Counted from the first letter of the stretch, positions 8,201-16,891 are shown. The stretch: DNA of 64,000 nt from Plantactinospora endophytica (GCF_016862915.1 NZ_BONW01000001.1:310001-374000), one strand, 5' to 3'. Numbers and translations are program-made. The notes: a model not told the origin generated them from the sequence alone.

Positions 8201-8851
8201 TCAGCGGACCAGACCGGCGCGGTGCGCCAGGATCGCCGCCTGCACCCGGTTGCTGAGCTGGAGCTTGGCGAGCAGCCGGCTGACATGGCTCTTCACGGTG
8301 GCCTCGCTGAGATAGAGTCGCCGGCCGATGTCACTGTTGGTCAGTCCCTCGCCGAGCGCGACCAGCACCTCCCGCTCCTTGTCGGTCAGCACGTCGAGCC
8401 GGCGGAGGGCATCGTGCCGGTGCGGGTCGGCCGGCTCGGCGAACCGGTGCAACAGCCTGCGGGTGACCTGCGGCGACAGCATGGCATCACCGGCGGCGGC
8501 GCTGCGTACCGCCGCAGCCATCTGGTCGGCGGTGGCGTCCTTGAGCAGGAAGCCGACCGCGCCGTGCCGGAGCGCCGTCGCCACGTACTCGTCGAGGTCG
8601 AAGGTGGTCAGCACGACCACCTTCGGCGGCACCACGAACCTGGCCAGCGCGGCGGTCGCGTCGAGCCCGTCGGCACGGGGCATCCGGATGTCCATCAGCA
8701 CCACGTCGGGGCGCAGGTCGCGCGCCTGGCGCACCGCCTCGTCCCCGTCGCCGGCCTCGCCGACCACCTCGATGTCGTGGTAAGGGTCCATGATGGTCCG
8801 GAGCATCGCCCGGACCATCCACTCGTCGTCCACGACCAGCAGCCGGATCAT
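8201..8851 (-). CDS. NarL/LuxR-type response regulator
   Basis: The 216-residue protein has a receiver domain with acidic pocket DDE (residues 8-10), phosphoacceptor D54 in MDIRMP, and the lysine in GFLLKD, followed by a GerE/LuxR helix-turn-helix (LTDKEREVLVALGEGLTNSD, then LYLSEATVKSHVSRLLAKL). It is the partner of the histidine kinase immediately upstream: its ATG at 8851 overlaps the kinase stop as ATGA, and its Shine-Dalgarno GGAGG is inside the kinase gene. Targets are not known; the divergent membrane gene at 10138 and the ABC exporter at 11226, preceded by a triple TAGCGTG repeat, are the nearest candidates (inference). Confidence 0.93.
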   Translation of the reverse strand: MIRLLVVDDEWMVRAMLRTIMDPYHDIEVVGEAGDGDEAVRQARDLRPDVVLMDIRMPRADGLDATAALARFVVPPKVVVLTTFDLDEYVATALRHGAVGFLLKDATADQMAAAVRSAAAGDAMLSPQVTRRLLHRFAEPADPHRHDALRRLDVLTDKEREVLVALGEGLTNSDIGRRLYLSEATVKSHVSRLLAKLQLSNRVQAAILAHRAGLVR

Positions 8852-9984
8852 GACCGAGCCTCCAGGTCCGGGTCCGCCAGCGGGAGCCGGGCCGAGACCT
8901 CGAACCCGCCGTCGGCCAGTCGACGGGTGCCCAGGGTGCCACCGACCAGCCGGACGCGCTCGGCGATGCCGAGCAGCCCGTGCCCGCCGCCCGGCGCCAC
9001 GGCCGGTGCGCTGGTGCCGCCGTCGTCCCGGACCACCAACCAGAGTCCGTCGCCGTCCGAGCCGACCGCCACGGTGGTACGGGCGTCATAAGCGTGCTTG
9101 TGCACGTTGGTCAGCGTCTCTTGCACCACCCGGTAGACCGCGTGTTGCACCAGGGCCGGGGCGGAGAGTCCGGCCTGCACGGAGAGTTCGACGGTGTGCC
9201 CGAGCGCCCGGGACGCGGCCACCAGCTCGGCCAGGTCGTCGAGGCCGGGCTGTGGCCGAAGCGGCGCGTCGGCACCGTCCCGTAGCACGCCGACCAGGGT
9301 ACGCAGCTCGGCCAGCGCCTCCCGGCCGATGCCCTGGATCCGGCCGGCGATGGCCACCGCGTCCCGCCCCCGCGTCGACTCCAGCGCGGTGGCGTGCAGC
9401 ACCATCAGCGCGACCCGGTGCGTGACCACGTCGTGCATGTCCCGGGCGATCTGCGCCCGCTCCTCGGCCCGGGCCTGGTCGATCCGGAGCCGCTCCTCGC
9501 GCTCGTTACGCCGGGCGCGCTCCTCCAGGTTCGCCAGCACCTCCCGGCGGGACGACAGATAGAGCCCGACCAGTACCGGCAGGATGCAGAGCGCGATGCT
9601 GAGCGGTGCGCCCGCGTCGCCGCCGTTGGACCGCCAGATCGGCCAGGCCACCGCGGTCACCATGACGGCGGTGAGCGCGATCCGCAGCCGGGCCGAGCGC
9701 AGATGGGCGCCGACGGCGTACTGCGCCAGGATCGTCCCGGGGTACGCCCCGACGACGGCCCAGCAGAGCAGCGCGGAGCCGTACAGCAGCAGTGGCCGAT
9801 CGCGCCGGACCAGTACGGCGAGCCCGGTGAGCACCCCGAGGACGGCGTTGACGGCCAGCGGGGCGCGACGACCGACGAGCGGGGAGCCCTCGAACAGTCC
9901 GGACTGGAACCCGTCCCACACGCCGGCCAGCACGCAGACCGCGACGAGCGGCAGGTCCACGGCGAGGCGCTGGCGGGGACCCAT
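8848..9984 (-). CDS. Membrane sensor histidine kinase (HisKA_3 type)
   Basis: This 378-residue kinase has an N-terminal block of four or five membrane helices with short loops, as in DesK-like sensors without a large external domain. It is followed by the HisKA_3 dimerisation motif RAQIARDMHDVVTHRVAL carrying the phosphoacceptor histidine, then a HATPase_c domain with VVQETLTNVHKHA and LLGIAERVRLVGGTL. The start at 9984 is supported by a TAGACT -10 box 8 nt upstream and the absence of a ribosome binding site. It is the first gene of a kinase-regulator operon and is divergent from the membrane gene at 10138. The signal is unknown. Confidence 0.9.
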   Translation of the reverse strand: MGPRQRLAVDLPLVAVCVLAGVWDGFQSGLFEGSPLVGRRAPLAVNAVLGVLTGLAVLVRRDRPLLLYGSALLCWAVVGAYPGTILAQYAVGAHLRSARLRIALTAVMVTAVAWPIWRSNGGDAGAPLSIALCILPVLVGLYLSSRREVLANLEERARRNEREERLRIDQARAEERAQIARDMHDVVTHRVALMVLHATALESTRGRDAVAIAGRIQGIGREALAELRTLVGVLRDGADAPLRPQPGLDDLAELVAASRALGHTVELSVQAGLSAPALVQHAVYRVVQETLTNVHKHAYDARTTVAVGSDGDGLWLVVRDDGGTSAPAVAPGGGHGLLGIAERVRLVGGTLGTRRLADGGFEVSARLPLADPDLEARS

Positions 9985-10137
9985 GCCGGAGAAGTCTATG
10001 CAGGTCGGCGACGTGTCGCCTCGGCCGTTGGACTCATCCGAAAGTAGTGCCGGGCGCCGACACCGGGCGACCATCGGGCGGCGGGTCGAGTCAGCTCGGC
10101 CGATGGCGCCCGGATCGGCCGAACCTAGCGTCGGGGC

Positions 10138-11031
10138 ATGTCTATCGATCTCCGACCCGAACTCGCCGGGCCGGCCCCCCGTCGGTCCCGGCCCGCCCTC
10201 GTCACGGCACTGCACTGGGTCTTCGTCGGTTTCGCCGCGCTGGCCGTCGGGATGCTGCTCGATGGCTCCGACGCCGCCGTACTCCGCACAGCGGCACTGG
10301 TCGGCTACCCGGTGGCGGTGCTGCTGTCGGTGGTCGCCGCGCTGCGCGGGCCGGAGCGCGGTCGCCGGATCAGCATCGTGCTGCACCTGGTCATGGCGCT
10401 GGCGCAGTTCGTCTTCAGCATCCCGGCCACGGTCGCGCTGCTCGGTATCCCGCTGTCGCTGACCATCCTGGCGCTGAGTCGGCCGAGGTTTCCCCGAATG
10501 TCGCCCCGGATCCGGAAGATCTGGCTGATCCTGCACGTCGGCTTCAGCGTCGGCTGGCTCGGGGTGGCGCTCACCATGACCGTACTGGCGATTGTCGGCA
10601 GCGCCGCCGAGTCGCACGCGCTCCGGCGCGGCGCGTACGAGGTGTTGCACGTCGTCGACCTGGCGGCGGCGATCCCGTCGATGTTCCTCGCCATCATCAC
10701 CGGCCTGGTGCTCTCGCTCGGTACGAAGTGGGGACTGGTCCGGCACTGGTGGGTGCTGGTCAAGTTCGCCATCTCGGTGAGCATCCCGCTGCTCGCCGGG
10801 ACCGTGGAGAGTGCGCTCGCCGACGAGTTGGCGCTGCGTACGGTCGATCCGACCGCCGAGCCGGGTGCCACCGGCATCGCCCTGACGGCATGCCTGGCCG
10901 GGTTCACCGTCGCGCTCTGGGGCGCCACCATCCTGTCCGTGGCGAAGCCGTGGCCGCGTACCCGATGGGGCGCTCGGCCGACGCCCGGGAGCGGGCGGCC
11001 CGCCGGCCCTCGGTCGCTCCGGCGCGGCTGA
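10138..11031 (+). CDS. Predicted integral membrane protein (DUF2269-like)
   Basis: This 297-residue protein has seven or eight hydrophobic segments. The N-terminal half has four helices (for example TALHWVFVGFAALAVGMLL), and the second half shows IWLILHVGFSVGWLGVALTM, IPSMFLAIITGLVLSLGTKW and WVLVKFAISVSIPLLAG, a pattern seen in DUF2269-type proteins of actinobacteria. The polar C-terminus is Arg/Pro-rich. The start at 10138 has a TAGCGT box 6 nt upstream, so the transcript is probably leaderless. It lies between a two-component system and an ABC exporter, and may be part of a stress-response locus, but no function can be assigned. Confidence 0.6.
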   Translation: MSIDLRPELAGPAPRRSRPALVTALHWVFVGFAALAVGMLLDGSDAAVLRTAALVGYPVAVLLSVVAALRGPERGRRISIVLHLVMALAQFVFSIPATVALLGIPLSLTILALSRPRFPRMSPRIRKIWLILHVGFSVGWLGVALTMTVLAIVGSAAESHALRRGAYEVLHVVDLAAAIPSMFLAIITGLVLSLGTKWGLVRHWWVLVKFAISVSIPLLAGTVESALADELALRTVDPTAEPGATGIALTACLAGFTVALWGATILSVAKPWPRTRWGARPTPGSGRPAGPRSLRRG

Positions 11032-11068
11032 CGAGGCTACCGACGAACCAGCGACGACCAGCACCACA

Positions 11069-11125
11069 GCGAAGCCCCCTGCCCAACGCAGAGGGCTTCG
11101 CGCTGTGTTGGGCAGAGGGCTTCGC
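11069..11125. terminator. Long hairpin with internal direct repeat
   Basis: Arms 11069-11087 and 11107-11125 are complementary over 19 bp with one mismatch. The 19-nt loop itself repeats the GCAGAGGGCTTCGC segment of the second arm, so two alternative pairings are possible. It lies 37 bp after the membrane gene and can serve as its terminator; there is no T tract. Confidence 0.55.
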
Positions 11126-11133
11126 AACCGAAG

Positions 11134-11157
11134 TAGCGTGTATAGCGTGGTAGCGTG
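11134..11157 (+). promoter_or_regulatory. Three direct TAGCGTG repeats upstream of an ABC exporter
   Basis: TAGCGTG occurs at 11134-11140, 11143-11149 and 11151-11157, spaced 9 and 8 bp, about 70-90 bp before the ABC ATPase start. Evenly spaced heptamers upstream of an exporter suggest binding sites for a regulator; the response regulator at 8201 is a candidate (inference). Confidence 0.45.
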
Positions 11158-11225
11158 CAAAGCGATGGTACGGTGTCGGTCGTTACCGGACGTAAGCGAT
11201 GCCGGACGTGACCAGAGAGGCCGAG

Positions 11226-12239
11226 ATGGCTGCCGTACTGGAGATCGAGGGTCTGCGCAAGACCTACCGGAGTAGACGCCGGGGGACCAGACAGGCGTTG
11301 GACGGGTTCGACATGCGGGTCGAGGCCGGACAGGTGCACGGGTTCCTCGGACCCAACGGCTCGGGCAAGACGACCACGCTGCGTACGCTGCTCGGGCTGA
11401 TCCGGCCGAACGGCGGCCGGATGGCGATCCTCGGCCAGGAGGTGCCGGCGGCGCTGCCCTCGGTCGCCGGCCAGGTCGGCGCGATCGTGGAGTCCCCGCA
11501 GTTCTTCCCGCACTTCTCCGCCCGGGACACCCTCTCGCTGCTGGCCGGCGCCGGTGGTGTGCCGCAGACCCGGGTGATGGAGGTCTTGGAGCTGGTCGGG
11601 CTGCGGGAGCGCGCCAAGGACCGGGTCAAGACCTACTCGCTGGGCATGAAGCAGCGGCTCGCCGTCGCCTCCGCCCTGCTGAAGAACCCGAAGCTGCTGA
11701 TCCTGGACGAGCCGGCCAACGGTCTCGACCCGGGCGGCATCCGGGAGATGCGCAGCCTGATGCGCGACCTCGCCGCCTCCGGCATGACGGTGGTGGTCTC
11801 CAGCCACATCCTCGGCGAGGTGCAGCTCATCTGCGACTCGGTCACCATCATCTCGCTGGGCCGCCGGGTCGCCGCCGGGCCGGTCGCCGAGGTACTGGCC
11901 GAGCACTCCGGCAACGGGCTGCGGGTACGCCTGGAGGCGGTCACCGACCTGCCGCACGCCGCCGACCTGCTCACCCGGGCCGGCGCGCGGGTCACCCCGC
12001 ACGACGACCACCTGCTGGTGTACGACGTGGACAAGCCGGCCACCGTCACCCGTACCCTGGCCGCCGCCAACCTCTACGTCAGCGAACTGGCCACTCTCAC
12101 CGTCGACCTGGAGAGCGTCTTCCTCGAACTGACCGCCACCGCCCCGGTACCCGGTCAGCACCGCCAGGTGGACCAGTCCGTGGTGGTCGACGGCTCCTCC
12201 GGCGACCCGACGACGTCGAACGGGGGGTGGGGGGTGTGA
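11226..12239 (+). CDS. ABC-2 type exporter, ATP-binding subunit
   Basis: This 337-residue ATPase belongs to the drug/bacitracin-type exporter family. It has Walker A GPNGSGKTTTLRTLL near residue 45, the signature KTYSLGMKQRLAVA, Walker B LLILDEPANGLD and the switch histidine in VVSSHILGEV. The C-terminal 110 residues form the accessory domain common in BcrA-like subunits. The start at 11226 was preferred to 11199 because AGAGAGG lies 6 nt before it and nothing comparable precedes 11199. The stop overlaps the permease start as GTGA. Export of a toxic or signalling compound is likely, with unknown substrate. Confidence 0.9.
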   Translation: MAAVLEIEGLRKTYRSRRRGTRQALDGFDMRVEAGQVHGFLGPNGSGKTTTLRTLLGLIRPNGGRMAILGQEVPAALPSVAGQVGAIVESPQFFPHFSARDTLSLLAGAGGVPQTRVMEVLELVGLRERAKDRVKTYSLGMKQRLAVASALLKNPKLLILDEPANGLDPGGIREMRSLMRDLAASGMTVVVSSHILGEVQLICDSVTIISLGRRVAAGPVAEVLAEHSGNGLRVRLEAVTDLPHAADLLTRAGARVTPHDDHLLVYDVDKPATVTRTLAAANLYVSELATLTVDLESVFLELTATAPVPGQHRQVDQSVVVDGSSGDPTTSNGGWGV

Positions 12240-13252
12240 ACCTCTACACCACTGAACTGCGCCGGCTCGGCAAGCGGCGGTTCGTCCGCTACCTGACCCT
12301 GGCCGGGCTGCTCGTGCTGGTCGCCGTCGCGGTCGGCATGTTCCTCACCAACCAGAAGATCGGGCCGGCCCAGGTCGCCGAGGCGGAACGCGTCGCGGAG
12401 CGGGACTACCAGCAGAACGTCGCGATGACGCAGCAGTTCCGGGCGGAGTGCGAGCGGGCGAAGGTGGCCGGCGACGCCCCACGGGACCGCTTCCCCGAGG
12501 ACTGTTCGAGCATCACGCCGCCGCCCCGGGACGCGTTCCAGGCCGAATGGCACCTGCCGGCCACCTTCGAGTTCCGTGAGGAGTTCGCCGAAACGCTGAT
12601 CACCGTGACCGCCGTACTCGCGCTCGTCGCGTTCGTCGGCGGTGCGTCGTTCGTCGGTGCCGAGTGGAGTACCGGCGGCATGATGAACCTGCTGCTCTGG
12701 CGACCGCAGCGGATCCGGGTACTGCTCACCAAGCTGGGCGCGCTGCTCTCCGCGCTGTTCGGCGTGACGGTGCTGGCCGGCGTGCTCTGGACGGCGGCGT
12801 TCTGGGCGACCGGCAGCCTCCGGGGCAGCACCGCGGGGATGACCGCCGGGGCCTGGCAGTCGTTCGGGCTGACCGGACTGCGCGGGCTCGCCCTGGTACT
12901 GCTGGCCGGTGCGCTCGGCTTCGGCCTGGCCTCGCTCGGCCGGCACACCGCACTGGCGCTGGGCGGGGTGCTCGGGGTGATGGTGGTCGGACAGTTCGGT
13001 CTGGGCGTCGTACTCGCGATGGCGCAGGTCAGGTTCATCGAGAGCTGGCTGCTGCCGACGTACCTGCTGGCCTGGATGAACAAGAAGGTGACGTTGCAGG
13101 ACTGGGCCGCCTGCCAGGCGTCGTACACCGGGGAGTGCGAGCCGCTGACCAGGGACATCACCTGGCAGAGTTCGTCGGTCCTGTTCGCCGTCTCGTTGGT
13201 GGTGGTGCTCGGCGGGGCGATCTGGTCGATGCGGCGGCGGGACATCACCTGA
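12236..13252 (+). CDS. ABC-2 type exporter, permease subunit
   Basis: The 338-residue membrane protein has an N-terminal helix (RYLTLAGLLVLVAVAVGMFL), a polar external region of about 90 residues with two cysteines, and five C-terminal helices including TVTAVLALVAFVGGASFVGA and GVLGVMVVGQFGLGVVLAMA, ending in the RRRDIT tail typical of ABC-2 permeases. It is translationally coupled to the ATPase by a 4-nt overlap, with a G-rich ribosome binding site inside the ATPase end. A further extracellular loop near residues 290-305 contains a second cysteine pair (AACQASYTGECEP). Confidence 0.85.
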   Translation: MNLYTTELRRLGKRRFVRYLTLAGLLVLVAVAVGMFLTNQKIGPAQVAEAERVAERDYQQNVAMTQQFRAECERAKVAGDAPRDRFPEDCSSITPPPRDAFQAEWHLPATFEFREEFAETLITVTAVLALVAFVGGASFVGAEWSTGGMMNLLLWRPQRIRVLLTKLGALLSALFGVTVLAGVLWTAAFWATGSLRGSTAGMTAGAWQSFGLTGLRGLALVLLAGALGFGLASLGRHTALALGGVLGVMVVGQFGLGVVLAMAQVRFIESWLLPTYLLAWMNKKVTLQDWAACQASYTGECEPLTRDITWQSSSVLFAVSLVVVLGGAIWSMRRRDIT

Positions 13253-13285
13253 CGGTCCCGGTCGCCCCGTCGGGCTGACGGGGGT

Positions 13286-13316
13286 CGGGGGCGGCGGCCG
13301 GGGGGCGCCGCCCCCG
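13286..13316. terminator. GC-rich hairpin after the ABC exporter operon
   Basis: Arms 13286-13296 and 13306-13316 pair perfectly over 11 bp with a 9-nt G-rich loop, 33 bp after the permease stop. There is no T tract, as is common for actinobacterial terminators. Confidence 0.6.
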
Positions 13317-13401
13317 GCGGTCGGTGCGGTCTTGGCCGGGCGTCGGTAGGCTGGTGAACTGTTCGCAGGTCGTGCCGTGTCTGACCCCCGGAGGAGCGCC
13401 G

Positions 13402-13863
13402 ATGAGGAACCCCTCTGCTCCGGCCGACGACGAATCCATCCCGGCCGGCGGGAGGTCCGTCCCGGCCGACGGAAGAGCCATTCCGGCTGCCGGCGACGAG
13501 GTGGGCGGTCCCGCCGGACGGGCCGGGGCGGCACACGTTCCGCAGCCGCGTTCCGCCCCCGGAGCGGAGTCGGACGACGTACCCGAGATCGACGACGTAC
13601 CGGATATCCCCGCCCCGGCGCGACCGGCCGACCCGGCGCTCTCCGAACGGGAGCGGGAGATCCTGGCCTTCGAACGGCGCTGGTGGAAACATGCCGGCGC
13701 CAAGGAGCAGGCGATCCGGGACGCGTTCGACCTCTCCGCGACCCGCTATTACCAGCTCCTCAACGGGCTGCTCGACAATCCGGCCGCGATCGAGGCCGAG
13801 CCGGTACTGGTCGCCCGGCTCCGCCGGCTGCGTGCCGCCCGCAGTCGCAACCGCCGCCGCTGA
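13402..13863 (+). CDS. DUF3263 family protein
   Basis: The 153-residue protein has a disordered, acidic and Pro-rich N-terminal half with a short repeated pattern (IPAGGRSVPADGRAIPA) and a C-terminal DUF3263 domain: LSEREREILAFERRWW, GAKEQAIRDAFDLSATRYYQ and a basic tail RLRRLRAARSRNRRR. The domain looks like a helix-turn-helix (the SATRYYQLLNGLLDN helix) and is found throughout actinobacteria next to small cell-envelope genes; a DNA-binding role is plausible but unproven. The ATG at 13402 follows a strong GGAGGAG. The basic C-terminus is compatible with nucleic-acid contact. Confidence 0.85.
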   Translation: MRNPSAPADDESIPAGGRSVPADGRAIPAAGDEVGGPAGRAGAAHVPQPRSAPGAESDDVPEIDDVPDIPAPARPADPALSEREREILAFERRWWKHAGAKEQAIRDAFDLSATRYYQLLNGLLDNPAAIEAEPVLVARLRRLRAARSRNRRR

Positions 13864-13932
13864 CCCGTCCGGGTCGCCGACGCGGCGCCACTCGGGCCAC
13901 CGGCGACCGGCTACCGTCCGCTCCGGCGTCGG

Positions 13933-14145
13933 CTACTTCTCGTAGGTGCGCAGCCCGTTGCCGAGTGCGATGAAGGTCGGCGCCCACTCGCCGATGAAGA
14001 TCCCCCAGCGGTCGGCCCGGTCGATACCGGCGGACTCCATCTGCTTCGACAGGCACCAGCTCAGGAACGACAGCCCGATACTGGCCGCGCCCGCCATGTA
14101 CATGTGCTCGGCCCGCAGGCCCATCCGGTGCAGGTGCTCCAACAT
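13933..14145 (-). CDS. Small conserved-looking hypothetical protein
   Basis: The 70-residue protein contains a hydrophobic stretch, YMAGAASIGLSFLSWCLSK, flanked by polar segments and a WGIFIGEWAPTFIALGNGL motif near the C-terminus. A GAGGGGG Shine-Dalgarno 7 nt before the ATG and biased third positions support it as a real gene. It may be a small membrane-associated protein. No family or function is recognised. It is convergent with the DUF3263 gene and divergent from the PP2C-like gene. Confidence 0.65.
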   Translation of the reverse strand: MLEHLHRMGLRAEHMYMAGAASIGLSFLSWCLSKQMESAGIDRADRWGIFIGEWAPTFIALGNGLRTYEK

Positions 14146-14347
14146 CTGCGATCCCCCCTCGCGGTCAGGCCCCTGCGGATGACGCTACCGTGCGTAATCC
14201 CCGCTGGTCGGCGGGTTACCCGGATGTGTGTCGAGCGCCCGGGTTCCGGTTCGACCGGATCGCTCGCCGGACCATGCTGCGGTCCCGCCCCGCCCTGTGC
14301 CGGCGGGGATCGCCGTCGGGTCCGGGCCCGTCGGTACCGTTGCCGCC

Positions 14348-15436
14348 ATGACCGCTCCGGCGCGACCGGTGGCGGAGGCGTTCGGGCCGCCCCGCCCGAC
14401 CGGCCGCCGAGCGAGCGATCGGATATCGGTGACCCGTCGATTCCTGCCGGGCCGGGTGGCGATTCGCGGTAGACAGGACGCAGGTCCATCCCGTGGACAG
14501 GACGCAGACCCACCCCGCGGACAGGACGCAGATCCATCCGTCGCAGCGCCGGGAGCCGCCGATGACACCGCCAGGCCGGGACCAGCCGGGATTCCGCCGA
14601 TGATGCGGGTGCGCTCGGCCTCGGTGCCGGCGCCGGGGCGGCTGGAGAACGAGGACCACGTCTTCCGGTACGGGGAACTGGTCGGCGTACTCGACGGGGC
14701 GACGGTGCCGGAGGGTTTCGACACCGGCTGCGTACACGGACCGGCCTGGTACGTCCGGCGGCTCGCGGCACGGCTCGGCCTGGCCGCCGCCGACCGGCCC
14801 GCCGCCGCGCTGACCGGCAACCTCGCCGCCGCCATCCTCGCGGTACGTGCCGACCACGACGGTGCCTGCGACCTGGATCATCCCGGCACCCCGTCGGCCA
14901 CCGTCTGCCTGCTCCGGCACGGCGGGGACTCCGTCGACTACCTGGTGCTCTGCGACAGCCCACTGGTACTCGACCTCGGCGAGCGGATCCAGGTGATCTC
15001 CGACGAGCGGCTCGGCACGGCAATGGCCGACCTGCGGCAGAAGGCGCACACCGTGGCCCGGATCGGTGGCGAGGCGGACCCGGCAACCCGGTTCCGCCGG
15101 TCGGTGTCGTTGCAGCGGGAGCAGATGAACCAGACCCACGGGTACTGGGTCGCCGCCGCCAATCCCGACGCGGCGTACCACGCGGTCGCCGGCACCCTGC
15201 CGCTGCGCGGGCCGGACCGGGTACGCCGGGCCGCGCTGCTGACCGACGGCGCCTCGGTCGCGGTCGAACAGTTCGGCCTCTTCGACTGGCGGGGCCTGCT
15301 CGACCTGCTCACCGAGGCCGGGCCGGGCGAGCTGATCCGCCGGGTACGGCTGGTGGAGGCCGGCGACGGCCATCAGCGCGGCGGCTTCAAACGGTACGAC
15401 GACGCGACCGCCGTGCTCTGCGAGTTCGACGACTGA
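14348..15436 (+). CDS. PP2C-like serine/threonine phosphatase domain protein
   Basis: From about residue 85 this protein carries PP2C landmarks: NEDHVF, the metal-site VGVLDGAT, TPSATVCLL, LCDSPLVLDL, LLTDGAS and the C-terminal metal-site DDATAVLCEFDD. Protein dephosphorylation in the cytoplasm is the expected role. The start is uncertain. The ATG at 14348 (362 residues) has TACCGT 7 nt upstream, which fits a leaderless transcript. The ATG at 14600 (278 residues) would begin right at the phosphatase domain, and the stretch between them has poor third-position bias because of a 24-bp repeat. The upstream extension is Pro/Arg-rich and probably disordered. Confidence 0.75.
   Translation: MTAPARPVAEAFGPPRPTGRRASDRISVTRRFLPGRVAIRGRQDAGPSRGQDADPPRGQDADPSVAAPGAADDTARPGPAGIPPMMRVRSASVPAPGRLENEDHVFRYGELVGVLDGATVPEGFDTGCVHGPAWYVRRLAARLGLAAADRPAAALTGNLAAAILAVRADHDGACDLDHPGTPSATVCLLRHGGDSVDYLVLCDSPLVLDLGERIQVISDERLGTAMADLRQKAHTVARIGGEADPATRFRRSVSLQREQMNQTHGYWVAAANPDAAYHAVAGTLPLRGPDRVRRAALLTDGASVAVEQFGLFDWRGLLDLLTEAGPGELIRRVRLVEAGDGHQRGGFKRYDDATAVLCEFDD
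14472..14543 (+). repeat. Three 24-bp tandem repeats near the start of the PP2C gene
   Basis: Units beginning GACAGGACGCAG start at 14472, 14496 and 14520. In the PP2C frame they read RGQDADPP-like octapeptides. Third positions here are unusually A/T-rich for the gene, so the array may be a recent insertion or lie outside the true coding region. Confidence 0.85.
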
Positions 15437-15519
15437 GCACCGGTCGGCCCGGGTGGGGGCGCGGGGGCCGGGTGGGAAACGGGTGGCGGTGGTCGTCGGG
15501 TACGGCGACGATCGGCGTC

Positions 15520-16116
15520 GTGACGATCCCGCAGCGGCAGGTCCGGGCCGGCTTCACCGACGAGACGATCACGGTCTACCAGGCGTACTCGCCGGTGATC
15601 GCCGAGCCCGCGTTGGCTGCCGGCCGATTCGTCGCCCCGTTCAAGCGGGAGCGGATGACCTGGATCAAGCCGTCCTTCCGGTGGATGATGTACCGCTGCG
15701 GCTGGGCGGGGAAGCCCGGTCAGGAGCGGGTACTCGCGGTCGAGATCACTCGGGACGGCTTCGAGTGGGCGCTCGGCCGGGCCTGCCTGAGCCACTACGA
15801 CCGGGACCGCTATCCGAGCCGGTCGGACTGGGCAGCGCGGCTGAAGACCAGCCCGGTACGCGTGCAGTGGGATCCGGAGCGCTCGCTTGAGCTGGCGCCG
15901 CTGCCGTACCGGTCCCTCCAGGTCGGGCTGAGCGGCCCGGCCGTCGAGCGGTACGTCGACGAGTGGACCGTCGAGATTCGTGACGTCACGGCGGTCGCGC
16001 AGGCGATCCGGACACACCTGCGGGCCGGGGAGCGGGACGCGGCGAGTGCGCTGCTCCCCGCCGAGCGGCCGTACCCGCTCCCGGAGCAGGTGGCGGTGGC
16101 CATCAGGGCGTCCTGA
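15520..16116 (+). CDS. DUF4291 domain-containing protein
   Basis: The 198-residue protein matches the DUF4291 pattern: an N-terminal IPQRQVRAGFTDETITVYQA, then FKRERMTWIKPSFRWMMYRC and VRVQWDPERSLEL. Proteins of this family are widespread single-domain proteins of unknown function. The GTG at 15520 was chosen because the family normally starts a few residues before the IxxRQIRA motif; the ribosome binding site is weak. The gene is monocistronic, following the PP2C gene by 83 bp. Confidence 0.85.
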   Translation: MTIPQRQVRAGFTDETITVYQAYSPVIAEPALAAGRFVAPFKRERMTWIKPSFRWMMYRCGWAGKPGQERVLAVEITRDGFEWALGRACLSHYDRDRYPSRSDWAARLKTSPVRVQWDPERSLELAPLPYRSLQVGLSGPAVERYVDEWTVEIRDVTAVAQAIRTHLRAGERDAASALLPAERPYPLPEQVAVAIRAS

Positions 16117-16328
16117 GCCGGCGGTGTCGGTGATCGCCAGCCTGCTGCGGTTCGGCGCGGCGCCTACCCTGCCCGTCCGGGGTGCGTTCCGGGTCCGCCG
16201 GCCGGTGCCGGAGCCGGCACGACCAGCCAGTCGGTGAGGGGGTCACCGGTCGGGTCGGGGTGGCCCGAACGGCGCGGACCTGACAAACCGGTGGACGCGG
16301 CGGCGCCCCGGCGAGAAGCATCGGAGCC

Positions 16329-16871
16329 GTGACTCGTGAGGTACGGCTGACGCCGGTAGACGAGCAGAATCTCGAACCGCTGCTGTCGGTGGCGGTCGCC
16401 GAGGCGGAGCCGGACGAGGTGATGCCCCCGGTCGAGGCGCCGGCCGGCTGGTCACAGGCCCGCCGCGACGCCTTCCGGGAGTTCCACCGGGCGAACTTCG
16501 GCGGCCTGGACGGGCCGACCGGCAACCTGATGTACGCGATCGTCCAGGACGGCGACGTGGTCGGCATGGTCCGGCTGGGCCGGCGGCGTGCCGAGCCGGG
16601 CACCCTGGAGACCGGGATGTGGCTCGGCAAGTCCACCCGGGGCCAGGGCATCGGACTGATCGCGCTGCGGCTGCTGCTCGCCGAGGCGGTCCAGGCCGGC
16701 GCCCGGCGGGTGGTGGCCGAGACCCGGGCGGACAACCTGCCCGCGCTGAACCTGCTGCGCCGCTGCGGCGCGGTGCTCGGCGACGACACCGGCGACGGCC
16801 ACGGCGACGGTACGGCGATCCGGGCCGAGATCCGGCTCGGGGTCAGCGAGGACGTGGCCGGCGCCTGGTGA
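16329..16871 (+). CDS. GNAT family N-acetyltransferase
   Basis: This 180-residue protein has the acetyl-CoA-binding signature TRGQGIGLIALRLLLAEAV and the following strand-helix RRVVAETRADNLPALNLLRRCG of GNAT enzymes of the RimJ/aminoglycoside acetyltransferase branch. The substrate cannot be predicted. A Gly/Asp-rich stretch (DDTGDGHGDGTA) near the C-terminus is a low-complexity insertion. The GTG start at 16329 has only a short GGAG nearby. It is followed convergently by the TetR gene, 20 bp away. Confidence 0.85.
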   Translation: MTREVRLTPVDEQNLEPLLSVAVAEAEPDEVMPPVEAPAGWSQARRDAFREFHRANFGGLDGPTGNLMYAIVQDGDVVGMVRLGRRRAEPGTLETGMWLGKSTRGQGIGLIALRLLLAEAVQAGARRVVAETRADNLPALNLLRRCGAVLGDDTGDGHGDGTAIRAEIRLGVSEDVAGAW

Positions 16872-16891
16872 GGCCGGCACGGCGACGCGGA

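Noticed and set aside
12227..12235. Alternative GTG start at 12227 for the ABC permease
   Set aside because: GTG 12236 gives the 4-nt GTGA overlap typical of coupled genes and the same G-rich stretch serves as ribosome binding site.
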